DNA of 64,000 nt, from assembly GCF_002874775.1 (NCBI RefSeq), contig NZ_CP020991.1, positions 1,245,225 to 1,309,224 of the forward strand, given 5' to 3'. The notes beneath the pieces were generated by a model. That model was given only the letters and a program-made list of their open reading frames with translations, did no database searches and had not been told where the DNA came from. Origin of the DNA: Monoglobus pectinilyticus. Lineage in GTDB: Bacteria > Bacillota > Clostridia > Monoglobales > Monoglobaceae. Below, in pieces: positions 7,637 to 16,632 of this stretch. The translations under genes were made by a program, and so were the position numbers. Position 1 is the stretch's first letter; every line of letters begins with the position of its first letter.

Positions 7637-9733
7637 ATGGATCAAATGAACGAGTTATTCGGCAGTGCCGTATTTGAAGACTCGGTGCAAAAGGTCAGAC
7701 TTCCTGATGGAATTTACAAACAGCTTAGGAAGACCAAAGAGGAGGGCACGCCTCTTACGCGTGAGGTTGCTGATGTTGTTGCCAACGCAATGAAGGACTG
7801 GGCGGTAGAAAATGGTGTAACTCATTTTACTCACTGGTTCCAGCCTATGACTGGCGTTACGGCTGAGAAGCACGACAGCTTTATACAGCCTGACGGTATC
7901 GACAGCGTGATTATGGAGTTCAGCGGAAAAGAATTGATTAAAGGCGAGCCGGACGCTTCCAGTTTTCCATCGGGAGGTCTGCGTTCAACTTTTGAGGCAA
8001 GAGGATATACCGCGTGGGATCCAACATCAAACGCCTTTATTAAAGACGGTATACTGTGTATTCCAACTGTATTCTGTTCTTATACAGGCGAAGCGCTTGA
8101 TAAAAAGACGCCACTTATGCGTTCAATGGAAGCTCTCAGTAACTCGGCTGTCAGGGTTCTTCACCTGATAGGGGAAACTGACGTAAACAGAGTTATAACG
8201 ACAGTCGGTCCTGAACAGGAGTACTTTTTAATAGACCGAAAGGTAGCTTTAAAGAGAAAAGATATTACATATACGGGCAGAACTTTGTTCGGAACTCCGG
8301 CTCCAAAAGGACAGGAGCTTGACGACCATTATTTTGGAGTGGTTAAGAGAAGAGTTTCAGAGTATATGAAGGATCTGGACGAGGAACTCTGGAAGCTGGG
8401 TATACTTGCAAAGACAAAACATAATGAAGTGGCACCGGCACAGCATGAACTCGCTCCTATTTTTACACAAGCTAATATAGCCACTGACCATAATCAGCTT
8501 ACTATGGAGATAATGAAAAAGGTTGCTGAAAGACATGGTATGAAATGCCTGCTCTACGAAAAGCCTTTTGAAGGAATAAACGGAAGCGGCAAGCATAACA
8601 ACTGGTCGATTTCGACAGACAAGGGCGAAAACTTGCTGAAACCCGGCAAGACCCCTCATGACAATCCTAGATTTTTATTGTTCCTGTCCGCTGTGATAGC
8701 GGCTGTGGACGAATATCAGGATCTTTTAAGATCGTCTGTGGCAACGGCAGGAAACGACCACAGACTTGGTGCAAATGAGGCTCCGCCTGCTATTATCTCT
8801 GTATTTATTGGAGATGATCTCAAAGAAGTGCTGGATTCTATTGAAGAGGACAGTGATTTTGAGAACAGATGTAATGAGGTGATGAACTCCGGTATTGATG
8901 CTGTGCCTGATTTTGCGAAGGATACAACCGACAGAAACAGAACGTCGCCGTTTGCATTCACAGGGAATAAGTTTGAGTTTAGAATGCCCGGCTCGGCTCT
9001 TTCAATTTCAGGACCGAACTTTATTATAAACACAGCTGTTGCCGAGATACTTGACCAGTTTGCTGTCAGACTTGAGAAATCGTCAAACCCTAAATGCGAG
9101 ATTTATAACATAGTAAGAGATACTATGAAAGAACATAAAAGGATTATTTTTAACGGTAATAACTATTCAGACGAATGGGTTGCTGAAGCTGAACGCAGAG
9201 GTCTTTGCAATTTAAAAAGCACGCCTGAAGCATTGCCGGCTTTTGTTACTGAAAAGAGTATAGACTTATTTGTTAAGCACGGTATACTCACTCGTGATGA
9301 AATGCTGTCAAGATACGAAATAAATCTTGAGAATTACAGCAAGGCTATCAATATTGAGGCAAAAACGATGCTTGAAATGGCAAGACGTGATATTTCGCCT
9401 GCTGTCGCGAAATATGTTAAAGAACTCAGCGATACTGTTGTTTCTAAGAGACAAATGGGCGGTTCGGTTTCTTGCGTGTTTGAAGAAAAGATGATTAGAT
9501 TGCTTTCTGAGTTAGAACTTAGACTGTTTGAAACGGTTGAAGCTCTTGATTCAAGCGTTCAGGAAGCCCTTGCTATGGAAGAAGGTTTGGAGCAGGCTGT
9601 ATTTTATAATGAAAAAGTGTTGAAAGATATGGCTGAGGTTCGGGAAGTAGCAGACCAAATGGAGATTTATACTCCTGAAGAATACTGGCCGTTCCCAACC
9701 TATGGAGATTTGCTGTTCTCTATCCAGGAGTAA
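7637..9733 (+). CDS. glnN: Glutamine synthetase, type III
   Basis: The enzyme makes glutamine from glutamate, ammonium and ATP in the cytoplasm, the main ammonium-assimilating step. The 698-residue length is that of GSIII, far longer than GSI. The core motifs are present: GPEQEYFLID (Glu ligands), KHNEVAPAQHELAP, NGSGKHNNWSIST and ANEAPPAIISVFIG. The frame stays open upstream to 7505, but that part overlaps the promoter and leader terminator, so the start is the ATG at 7637 with AAAGGA ten bases ahead. The ammonium transporter gene follows. Confidence 0.96.
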   Translation: MDQMNELFGSAVFEDSVQKVRLPDGIYKQLRKTKEEGTPLTREVADVVANAMKDWAVENGVTHFTHWFQPMTGVTAEKHDSFIQPDGIDSVIMEFSGKELIKGEPDASSFPSGGLRSTFEARGYTAWDPTSNAFIKDGILCIPTVFCSYTGEALDKKTPLMRSMEALSNSAVRVLHLIGETDVNRVITTVGPEQEYFLIDRKVALKRKDITYTGRTLFGTPAPKGQELDDHYFGVVKRRVSEYMKDLDEELWKLGILAKTKHNEVAPAQHELAPIFTQANIATDHNQLTMEIMKKVAERHGMKCLLYEKPFEGINGSGKHNNWSISTDKGENLLKPGKTPHDNPRFLLFLSAVIAAVDEYQDLLRSSVATAGNDHRLGANEAPPAIISVFIGDDLKEVLDSIEEDSDFENRCNEVMNSGIDAVPDFAKDTTDRNRTSPFAFTGNKFEFRMPGSALSISGPNFIINTAVAEILDQFAVRLEKSSNPKCEIYNIVRDTMKEHKRIIFNGNNYSDEWVAEAERRGLCNLKSTPEALPAFVTEKSIDLFVKHGILTRDEMLSRYEINLENYSKAINIEAKTMLEMARRDISPAVAKYVKELSDTVVSKRQMGGSVSCVFEEKMIRLLSELELRLFETVEALDSSVQEALAMEEGLEQAVFYNEKVLKDMAEVREVADQMEIYTPEEYWPFPTYGDLLFSIQE

Positions 9734-9794
9734 TATAGCATTCCGGCAAAATATTTCTAAGTTATAGGTTTTAAAAAGTAAATAATAAGATAAT

Positions 9795-9840
9795 AGACAA
9801 TGGGGTCTGAGAGTAATTTTCTCAGGCCCCATTTTCTTTT
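9795..9840 (+). promoter_or_regulatory. amt leader: hexaloop hairpin overlapping a terminator
   Basis: This has the same design as the glnA leader with unrelated sequence. A small hairpin AGAC (9795-9798) / GTCT (9805-9808) holds the loop AATGGG, again A at position 1 and G at position 4. It overlaps the 5' arm of a 13-bp terminator (9800-9812 with 9820-9832, seven-base loop, one internal G-U pair) followed by TTTCTTTT. By default it would terminate the glnA transcript; when antiterminated it would allow amt expression. Confidence 0.65.
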
Positions 9841-9889
9841 ATATATATACGGCGAAACAGCCGGAATTAAAAATAAGGAGGAAAAAGTT

Positions 9890-11611
9890 ATGAACATTAT
9901 GGATTTGGCAACGGGTTTAGATACTGCGTGGGTGCTGCTGGGAGCAGCTTTGGTATTCTTTATGCAGGCAGGGTTCGCTATGGTCGAAACCGGTTTCACA
10001 AGAGCAAAAAACGCGGGTAATATAATTATGAAAAATCTGATGGATTTTAGTTTAGGAACCCCAATTTTTTGGATTTTAGGTTTTGGAATTATGTTTGGCG
10101 CAAATGTCTTTGGCGGCTGGCTGTCGGTTCCGTCATTTTTCCAGGGAGCAAACGCTTTGCCCGGTGATTATAATTTTGCAACTTTAATATTTCAAACAGT
10201 ATTTTGCGCCACCGCGGCGACCATTGTTTCGGGAGCAATGGCAGAGAGAACCAAATTTTCCGCATATATTGTTTACAGTATGGTTATAAGCGCAGTGATT
10301 TATCCTGTTTCAGGACATTGGGTTTGGGGCGGCGGATGGCTCAGTGAATTAGGTTTTCATGACTTTGCGGGTTCCACAGCAGTACATATGGTTGGCGGAG
10401 TGGCCGCTCTGGTAGGCGCAAAAATTCTTGGTCCACGTATAGGAAAATATAAAAAGGACGGGACATCCGTCGCAATACCCGGGCATTCGTTAACTTTGGG
10501 GGCTCTCGGAGTATTTATACTTTGGTTCTGCTGGTTTGGATTTAACGGATGTTCAACAGTAGCTATGTCAGATACAGAGAGTTCGTCGTTGGCGGCTTCG
10601 GTTTTTGTAACGACTAATCTTGCCGCTGCCTGTGCTACAGTTGCTACTATGGTTGTTACATGGGTTAGATATAAAAAGCCTGATGTTTCTATGACTCTAA
10701 ATGGCGCTTTAGCCGGTCTTGTTGCGATTACGGCTGGCTGTGACAGTGTTACGCCGCTCGGAGCGGCCGTAATTGGTACTGTGGCAGGTATTTTGGTTGT
10801 GTTTGCTGTGGAGTTTATTGACAAGAAACTTAAGATAGACGATCCGGTTGGAGCTGTGGCCGTTCATGGGTGCTGCGGAGCTGCCGGGACAATAATGACG
10901 GGTTTGTTTGCAGCAAAAGGCGGTTTATTTTACGGGGGCGGTTTCAGCTTTTTAGGTATTCAGACATTAGGAGTTATAACAGTAATAGCGTGGGTCGCTG
11001 TAACGATGACCATTGTATTTCTAATTATTAAGCATACTATGGGGCTTAGAGCGAGTGCTGAAGAAGAAATAGAAGGGCTTGATATACATGAACATGGCCT
11101 AGCCTCTTCTTATGCGGACTTTATGCTAAATGTGCCGACTATTTTGACAGGAAGATCAGAGACAGTGGGACAGGAAACTCCCGAATCTGCTGTGCCGATA
11201 ATTAGAGTGCCGGATAATACGGAAAAGAAAGTTGATAAGGATGGTCATACTATTACAAAAATAACGGTGGTGTGTAAAGAATCTAAGTTTGAAGCTCTAA
11301 AGCACGCATTAAATGAAATCGGAGTAACAGGAATGACTCTCACGCATGTGCTCGGCTGCGGAATGCAGAAAGGCAGCAGTGAGTATTACCGCGGCGTACC
11401 TGTTGAGGCTACTCTTCTGCCTAAAATAAAAGTGGATATAGTTGTGTGCAGAGTACCTGTATCAGATGTTATTAAAGCCGCTGTTAAAATACTTTATACT
11501 GGACATATCGGAGATGGAAAAATTTTTGTTTATGACGTACGGGATGTGGTCAAAGTCAGAACTGGAGAATCAGGATATGACGCAATGACGGATGATGGAG
11601 AAAATTGTTGA
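9890..11611 (+). CDS. amt: Ammonium transporter fused to a C-terminal PII (GlnB/GlnK) domain
   Basis: This 573-residue protein has two parts. Residues 1 to about 400 are an Amt/Mep/Rh ammonium channel with about 11 membrane segments, the motifs QAGFAMVETGFTRAKN, GHWVWGGGWL and STAVHMVGG, and a pore His in VAVHGCCGAAGT. About residues 455-565 form a PII-like domain: ITKITVVCKESKFEALKHAL, a T-loop region EYYRGVPVEATLLPKIK, and the B-loop signature GHIGDGKIFVYDVRD. PII proteins normally bind Amt in trans to block it, so the fusion suggests built-in gating by ATP/ADP/2-oxoglutarate. The ATG at 9890 follows AAGGAGG; an open frame back to 9800 runs through the leader terminator and is rejected. Confidence 0.93.
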   Translation: MNIMDLATGLDTAWVLLGAALVFFMQAGFAMVETGFTRAKNAGNIIMKNLMDFSLGTPIFWILGFGIMFGANVFGGWLSVPSFFQGANALPGDYNFATLIFQTVFCATAATIVSGAMAERTKFSAYIVYSMVISAVIYPVSGHWVWGGGWLSELGFHDFAGSTAVHMVGGVAALVGAKILGPRIGKYKKDGTSVAIPGHSLTLGALGVFILWFCWFGFNGCSTVAMSDTESSSLAASVFVTTNLAAACATVATMVVTWVRYKKPDVSMTLNGALAGLVAITAGCDSVTPLGAAVIGTVAGILVVFAVEFIDKKLKIDDPVGAVAVHGCCGAAGTIMTGLFAAKGGLFYGGGFSFLGIQTLGVITVIAWVAVTMTIVFLIIKHTMGLRASAEEEIEGLDIHEHGLASSYADFMLNVPTILTGRSETVGQETPESAVPIIRVPDNTEKKVDKDGHTITKITVVCKESKFEALKHALNEIGVTGMTLTHVLGCGMQKGSSEYYRGVPVEATLLPKIKVDIVVCRVPVSDVIKAAVKILYTGHIGDGKIFVYDVRDVVKVRTGESGYDAMTDDGENC

Positions 11612-11644
11612 GTTTAGAATGGGTTTAAGGTTAGGTGAAATAAG

Positions 11645-11676
11645 GAGCGGGCGTAATGCCCGCCCCTCTTTTTATT
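11645..11676 (+). terminator. Terminator of glnA-amt
   Basis: A GC-rich stem (11647-11652 with 11658-11663) with a five-base loop is followed by TCTTTTTATT. Confidence 0.85.
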
Positions 11677-12001
11677 CATCAGACAGCATCTTTTTTCTAT
11701 TCATTCCGTCTATAACTCCCTGACGGTAAGACGCTTTGCATTCTTCAATCATCATAAGGTTATTATTTTCTATAAATTTAATGACGTTTTTACATTCTTC
11801 TTCGCTAAGTTTTTGAGGAATAAAGCGTTCTAATACCTGTCTAACAGCTTCGGAGGAGCTTTTGTAAATCTCCTGCTCGTGGATTAAGTCATTATATTTT
11901 TGACTGTTTTTTTGATGATAGTACAGAATGTCATAGATGTACTCCTGAAGGTCACTATCAAAGTAATTCTCAAAAAATTTAGATGCGTTTTCTTCCGACA
12001 C
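11672..12001 (-). CDS. Small hypothetical protein
   Basis: This 109-residue acidic, helical, soluble protein has no motif I recognise with confidence. The ending SYRQGVIDGMNRK resembles short Clostridia proteins annotated as DUF6809, a weak guess. The frame opens at a TTG at 12019, but the ribosome binding site (AAAAGGGAG, about 12008-12016) lies inside it; a GTG at 12001 sits six bases after that site and is preferred. It is convergent with amt. Confidence 0.6.
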   Translation of the reverse strand: MSEENASKFFENYFDSDLQEYIYDILYYHQKNSQKYNDLIHEQEIYKSSSEAVRQVLERFIPQKLSEEECKNVIKFIENNNLMMIEECKASYRQGVIDGMNRKKMLSDE

Positions 12002-12079
12002 AAAAATCTCCCTTTTCAATTAAAATTCTTTTTATATTATATACAAAGTTTGTCAGGTATATACATCACCCCCAAAAAG

Positions 12080-12097
12080 GAAACACTTGAGTGTTTC
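12080..12097. promoter_or_regulatory. Palindrome upstream of the hypothetical gene
   Basis: GAAACACT-TG-AGTGTTTC is a perfect 8-bp inverted repeat with a two-base centre, about 80 bases upstream of the GTG at 12001. It could be an operator or a short terminator (plus-strand CTTTT follows). The remaining 12098-12325 is AT-rich with nothing recognised. Confidence 0.4.
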
Positions 12098-12311
12098 TTT
12101 TAAATTTATTCCTTGACACATGTATATTTTTTTCACACAATACTTTATTATATAATAAAATAAATAAACATAACAGTAAAATTTAGATATTTAAATAAAA
12201 TGTAAATAATCACCTATGAATATTATTTTATTATAAAAGCTTACTTTATTAAGACGATTTTTATTTAAAAAAGTTTTACATTAAAAAAATAATAAGAAAT
12301 AAATTAAACAA

Positions 12312-12350
12312 AAAAATTGCAATTAAAAACCTGCCGGAAACTCCGGCAGG
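12312..12350 (-). terminator. Terminator of ktrB-ktrA
   Basis: A nine-bp GC-rich stem (12330-12338 with 12342-12350) with a three-base loop is followed on the minus strand by TTTTTAATTG. It lies just past the ktrA stop. Confidence 0.9.
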
Positions 12351-12363
12351 TAATAAAGATCCC

Positions 12364-13014
12364 CTATTTTTTTTGCGTAAGTGCGAAAACATCCTTAGAT
12401 TTGCCTATTACAACAAGATGGTCGCTTGGCTGGAATATATATTCAGGGGTAGGCAATGGCTTTAGAATGTTTTCCTGTTTTATTCCTATTACATTTACTT
12501 CATACTTTTGTCTTATATTAAGCGAATTTATGCTTCTGCCGATCCATGAAGGGACAACAGGTATTTCGTATATTGAGTATTCGCTTGTCAGTTTAATGTA
12601 GTCAAAAATATTATTTGCGTTATAGCGCATAGCCAGTTTTTCTGCAATTTCCTTCTCAGGGTACACTACCTCATTTGCGCCTACCAATTTTAAGAACTTA
12701 GCCTGTCTGTCCTCGCGTGCCTTTGAAACTATATAGTTTGCCCCCAGGTCTTTGAGCATAGATGTTATTTCCAGTGAAGCCTGAAAATCTTCTCCGATAG
12801 CCACAAAACACAGGTCAAAATTGTTTATTCCCAAAGCCCGAAGAACGCCTTCCTGCCGGCAGTCGCCGATTTGTGAATCAGTGAATATTGAAGAAAACTG
12901 CTCGATAGTCGAATCGTCTTTATCAACTATCATAACATCATTACCAAGCGCCAGCATTTTGGTTGCAAAATGCCTGCCTAAACGACCCATTCCAATTACC
13001 AGTATAGATTTCAT
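12364..13014 (-). CDS. ktrA: Potassium uptake regulatory subunit KtrA/TrkA family
   Basis: This 216-residue cytoplasmic RCK protein gates the KtrB channel in response to nucleotides. The Rossmann fold begins at once with ILVIGMGRLGRHFA (GMGRLG, residues 8-13) and the adenine-binding acid VDKDD. The TrkA-C domain occupies the last 75 residues or so. The size fits KtrA rather than the double-length TrkA. GGAGG lies eight bases before the ATG, and 32 bases separate it from ktrB upstream, so the two form an operon. Confidence 0.92.
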   Translation of the reverse strand: MKSILVIGMGRLGRHFATKMLALGNDVMIVDKDDSTIEQFSSIFTDSQIGDCRQEGVLRALGINNFDLCFVAIGEDFQASLEITSMLKDLGANYIVSKAREDRQAKFLKLVGANEVVYPEKEIAEKLAMRYNANNIFDYIKLTSEYSIYEIPVVPSWIGRSINSLNIRQKYEVNVIGIKQENILKPLPTPEYIFQPSDHLVVIGKSKDVFALTQKK

Positions 13015-13046
13015 AATCAGACCTCCAAAACTTATATAAAAACTTA

Positions 13047-14423
13047 TTATCCTATTAATATATCTTCAACAGGCCGCATAAGAGCCACAGGCTCTCTGTT
13101 TTCGGCAAGCACCAGCATGAGAGACAGTCCGCCTACCCTGCCGGCAAACATCAGCACTATCAGTATTGACTGGGACACAACAGACAGCGACGGGGTGAGT
13201 CCCATTGAAAGCCCGACTGTTCCAATTGCGGAACTGACTTCGAACAGTATTTGTCTTATTGTATATGGCTCTATTGAGCAAATAATAAAAGTTGATACCA
13301 AAACAGCCGTTAAATAGATTGATGATATAGCGCTGGCTCTTTTCAGTGTGTCGTCGCTTAGACGGCGTTTAAAGATTACAACGTTATTGTTTTTCCTTGA
13401 TGAAGCAAACGCCATAAGAAATAAAACAACAAAAGTTGTAGTCTTGATACCTCCGGCTGTTGAACCGGGGCTTCCTCCTATCAGCATAAGCACGGTTGTA
13501 AGCAGAGAACTGCTCTCTGAGAGCGAGGATAAGTCAGTAGTGTTAAATCCGGCAGTTCTGGGTGTAACCGCCTGAAAAAATGAGTGCAGCCATTTATCAG
13601 CAGTGGATAATCCTGCAAAATTTTTATTCTTTTCCAAAATAAAGAACAGTACCGTAGAACTGATTAACAAAACCGCAGTTATTGAGAGCACAATTTTTGT
13701 GTGCAGCGAATAGTGTTTAAAGTCGAGCTTAGCCTTTATTATATTATTCCAAACCATAAATCCCAGGCCGCCGATAACAATAAGACCGCAGATTGTCAGA
13801 TTAACAACCGGATCGCTTTGATAATGTATGAGTGAAGAGTTCGGCTCAAATTTTCCCATAAGGTCAAAACCGGCGTTGCAAAATGCCGAGATTGAGTGGA
13901 AGATAGCGTTGTATATACCTTCTAAAAACCCCATCTCAGGACAAAATCTTGTTGCTAATAAAATCGCTCCTGCGCTCTCAAATATTAATGTTCCGAAAAA
14001 AATACGTCTGACAAGCTGTATCATTCCGCTGAGTTTAGTGTTTCCGGCGGACTGCATCAATAATTTTCTCTCGTGAAGAGAAATTCTCCGGCCCATAAAT
14101 ATAGAAACCGTTGTAATAACGGACATAAATCCCAAACCGCCGATTTGTATCATTAAAAGAATAACCAGCTGACCGAAAACAGACCAGTGCGTATATGTGT
14201 CAAATAGAACTAATCCAGTGACGCATGTGGCGCTGGTAGCCGTAAACAGCGAGTCAAAATAAGACGTCCAGGTGTTATCTTTTGAGGAAATAGGCAGTGA
14301 AAGTAATCCTGCCCCGACTACTATGATAACCAAAAAACCAAAAGCAATTATTTGGGTATAGGTTGCCTTATGTTTTTGTAATGTCCTATTGTTAGATGAC
14401 AGCTCAAAATCAGGAGCTTCCAT
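13047..14423 (-). CDS. ktrB: Potassium transporter KtrB/TrkH family
   Basis: This 458-residue membrane protein is the ion-conducting subunit for potassium (sodium-coupled in many Ktr systems). It carries the repeated M-P-M units with selectivity-filter-like glycines in SATCVTGLVLFDT, FCNAGFDLMG, TPRTAGFNTTDLSS and AIGTVGLSMG. The flexible intramembrane-loop region GGSPGSTAGGIKTTT is typical of KtrB. AGGAGG precedes the ATG. The upstream amylase gene ends 42 bases away and may be cotranscribed. Confidence 0.93.
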   Translation of the reverse strand: MEAPDFELSSNNRTLQKHKATYTQIIAFGFLVIIVVGAGLLSLPISSKDNTWTSYFDSLFTATSATCVTGLVLFDTYTHWSVFGQLVILLMIQIGGLGFMSVITTVSIFMGRRISLHERKLLMQSAGNTKLSGMIQLVRRIFFGTLIFESAGAILLATRFCPEMGFLEGIYNAIFHSISAFCNAGFDLMGKFEPNSSLIHYQSDPVVNLTICGLIVIGGLGFMVWNNIIKAKLDFKHYSLHTKIVLSITAVLLISSTVLFFILEKNKNFAGLSTADKWLHSFFQAVTPRTAGFNTTDLSSLSESSSLLTTVLMLIGGSPGSTAGGIKTTTFVVLFLMAFASSRKNNNVVIFKRRLSDDTLKRASAISSIYLTAVLVSTFIICSIEPYTIRQILFEVSSAIGTVGLSMGLTPSLSVVSQSILIVLMFAGRVGGLSLMLVLAENREPVALMRPVEDILIG

Positions 14424-14465
14424 AATATTTTCCTCCTATATTACCAATGCAGCATAAAAATGCTG

Positions 14466-16457
14466 TTAAAATTTGTCGGCGCTTATAAAAAATTCACAGC
14501 CGACGGGAGCAACGTCGATTTCTATTATACTATCTCTGACAGGCACAATTTCAGGATTTGATATGCCGTGAGAGAAAAATGAAAAATCACCGAACTCTGA
14601 AATGTCAATATCAATATGTTTAGATTCAAAGCTCCGGTTTACAGCGCAAATTGCCAAACTGTTTTTACAGCAGTTTCCAAATGCGTTCTTTCCGTTTTTT
14701 GTGAAACGGGCGTATATATATAGGTCGCCGCTTGCATAAACTGTTTTATAATATCCAAGCGTCAAACAGTCGGAATTGTTTCGCAGTGCGCCAAGGTCAG
14801 TATACCACTGTCTGAGGTCAGGGTCAATAGCCCGCCATGGATAAGTTCCTCTGTTAAACGGGTCGCTGCCTCCCTGCATTCCTACTTCGTCACCATAATA
14901 TATACATGGAACGCCCACAAATGTCATCTGTACAAAAGACAGCATTTTTAGCCGATAGGTTGCGAGTTCTTCGTTTCCTGAGGACAATTTCTGTGTTCCG
15001 CAGTCCTGCGAAAGACCGCCGAGCAGAGTTTTTATACGCATTGTGTCGTGAGTTCCGATTATATTCATCAGGGAGTACAGCGTCTCTTTTGGATAATTCT
15101 CAAAAATAGACATAAAATGCGCGTTCAGGCATTCAGCGTCTATGTTTCCTAAGAGAAATGCAATCATATTATCCTTAAACGGATAGTTCATTACACTGTC
15201 AAGCTCTTTTCCCAAAAGATACTCGCGGCGAATACTGTAGGAGACTTTATTAGACGCGTCTTCCCAAACCTCGCCTATTATAACCGCGTCAGGGTCTTGT
15301 TTTTTTACTTCCCGGCGCAGAATTTTAATAAATTCATCCGGCAGTTCATCGGCTACGTCAAGTCTCCAGCCGCTGGCGCCGCGTTTAAGCCAGGTTTTTA
15401 TAACAGAATCCTCATCTCTTAATATATAATCAAGGTATGAAGGAGTCATTTCGTTTACGTTGGGCAGGTTACTGCAGCCCCACCAGCTTTCGTAATTGGG
15501 ATAGTTAGTAAACTGGTACCACTCTTTATATTGACTTTGTGGATTTTTGTATGCTCCGGTATTATTACCATAATTGCCATACTTGTTAAAATATATGCTG
15601 TCGGCACCTGTATGGCTGAATACGCCGTCGAGAATAACTCTAATTCCAAGTTTTTCCGCCTCGTCGCACAGAGCTGTAAATTTTTCATTTGTTCCGAACA
15701 TCGGGTCTATATTCATATAATCTGCAGTATCATACTTGTGGTTGGAATACGCGTCAAATATTGGGTTTAGATATATAACGCCAACGCCCAAACTTTTTAA
15801 GTATTTTAGTTTGTCTATTATACCGTTTAAATTTCCGCCGTAAAAATCGTTGCAGGCAGGCCCCATTTCGAAAGGATGGGCGTTAAATGAGATTGGCTCA
15901 TACCAGTCGCTGTGTATTATATACTCGTTTCGCTTTTTGGGTATAACTCCATTTGTGTCACTGTGGTCTCCGAAAAACCTGTCAGTGAAAATCTGATACA
16001 TTATTTGACCTTTAAACCAGTCAGGTGTTTTGTAGTCCTTATCGTAAACAGTTATCTGAAAGCTGTTATTTGCCGGCTCGGTCTGCGTCTGTCCGACTCC
16101 TCCCAAAGAATCGTTATTATTTATATAGTAAACGGCTTTTCCTCCTGTCTCAACTATAAAATAATACCATACCAAACCTTCTTTTTCAGGCATAGGAACT
16201 GTTGCGGTATAATAGAACTCGTTTTCTGCAGTATTTTCACTGCCTGATGACGAAAGGGACTGTTCTTGGTTTTCCCTGCTGTTCTTAGGCGCCATATCAT
16301 AAAATATTTCTTCCTCGTTTTCCCAAAGCCGAATTTTAACTGCGTCAGGCTGGGTATCAGAAATTATCTTTAAAGCAAGTTTAACTTTACTGCCGGTAGC
16401 TGCGGCGCCAAATGGCATTCTATAAGCTGTATCATGTGAGTTGTGAAAAAGCTGCAT
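14466..16457 (-). CDS. Glycoside hydrolase family 13 alpha-amylase-type enzyme, intracellular
   Basis: This 663-residue GH13 enzyme probably acts on imported maltodextrins, as no signal peptide is present. An N-terminal beta-sandwich of about 140 residues, like that of neopullulanases and cyclomaltodextrinases, precedes the (beta/alpha)8 barrel. Conserved regions are DGVFSH (277-282), GWRLDVADE with nucleophile Asp367, EVWED with acid/base Glu396, and IIGTHD ending at Asp471. The frame extends to 16595, but GGAGG lies ahead of the ATG at 16457, which is taken as the start. Substrate specificity (neopullulanase, maltogenic amylase or alpha-glucosidase) cannot be fixed. Confidence 0.9.
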   Translation of the reverse strand: MQLFHNSHDTAYRMPFGAAATGSKVKLALKIISDTQPDAVKIRLWENEEEIFYDMAPKNSRENQEQSLSSSGSENTAENEFYYTATVPMPEKEGLVWYYFIVETGGKAVYYINNNDSLGGVGQTQTEPANNSFQITVYDKDYKTPDWFKGQIMYQIFTDRFFGDHSDTNGVIPKKRNEYIIHSDWYEPISFNAHPFEMGPACNDFYGGNLNGIIDKLKYLKSLGVGVIYLNPIFDAYSNHKYDTADYMNIDPMFGTNEKFTALCDEAEKLGIRVILDGVFSHTGADSIYFNKYGNYGNNTGAYKNPQSQYKEWYQFTNYPNYESWWGCSNLPNVNEMTPSYLDYILRDEDSVIKTWLKRGASGWRLDVADELPDEFIKILRREVKKQDPDAVIIGEVWEDASNKVSYSIRREYLLGKELDSVMNYPFKDNMIAFLLGNIDAECLNAHFMSIFENYPKETLYSLMNIIGTHDTMRIKTLLGGLSQDCGTQKLSSGNEELATYRLKMLSFVQMTFVGVPCIYYGDEVGMQGGSDPFNRGTYPWRAIDPDLRQWYTDLGALRNNSDCLTLGYYKTVYASGDLYIYARFTKNGKNAFGNCCKNSLAICAVNRSFESKHIDIDISEFGDFSFFSHGISNPEIVPVRDSIIEIDVAPVGCEFFISADKF

Positions 16458-16579
16458 ACTATATTCCTCCAAATTTCTACAATGCTGTTTCCTTAATATA
16501 TTATATATATTATAGGTTACTACACAAACAGGTATTATACAACAGATTCTTTTAAAATTCAAATACAAAAATATAACAA

Positions 16580-16608
16580 TTGAAACTATTGTCACTATGT
16601 GCTATAAT
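16580..16608 (+). promoter_or_regulatory. Promoter of the HAD phosphatase-addB pair
   Basis: TTGAAA (16580-16585) and TATAAT (16603-16608) lie 17 bases apart, about 25 bases upstream of the gene. Confidence 0.8.
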
Positions 16609-16632
16609 TAAGGAAAAAATTTGGAGGTTTTA

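Noticed and set aside
9800-9889. N-terminal extension of the ammonium transporter
   Set aside because: It lies within the attenuator hairpin; AAGGAGG precedes the ATG at 9890.
12080-12097. Terminator for the ktr operon
   Set aside because: A much stronger terminator lies directly after ktrA at 12330-12350; this palindrome is 230 bases further on.
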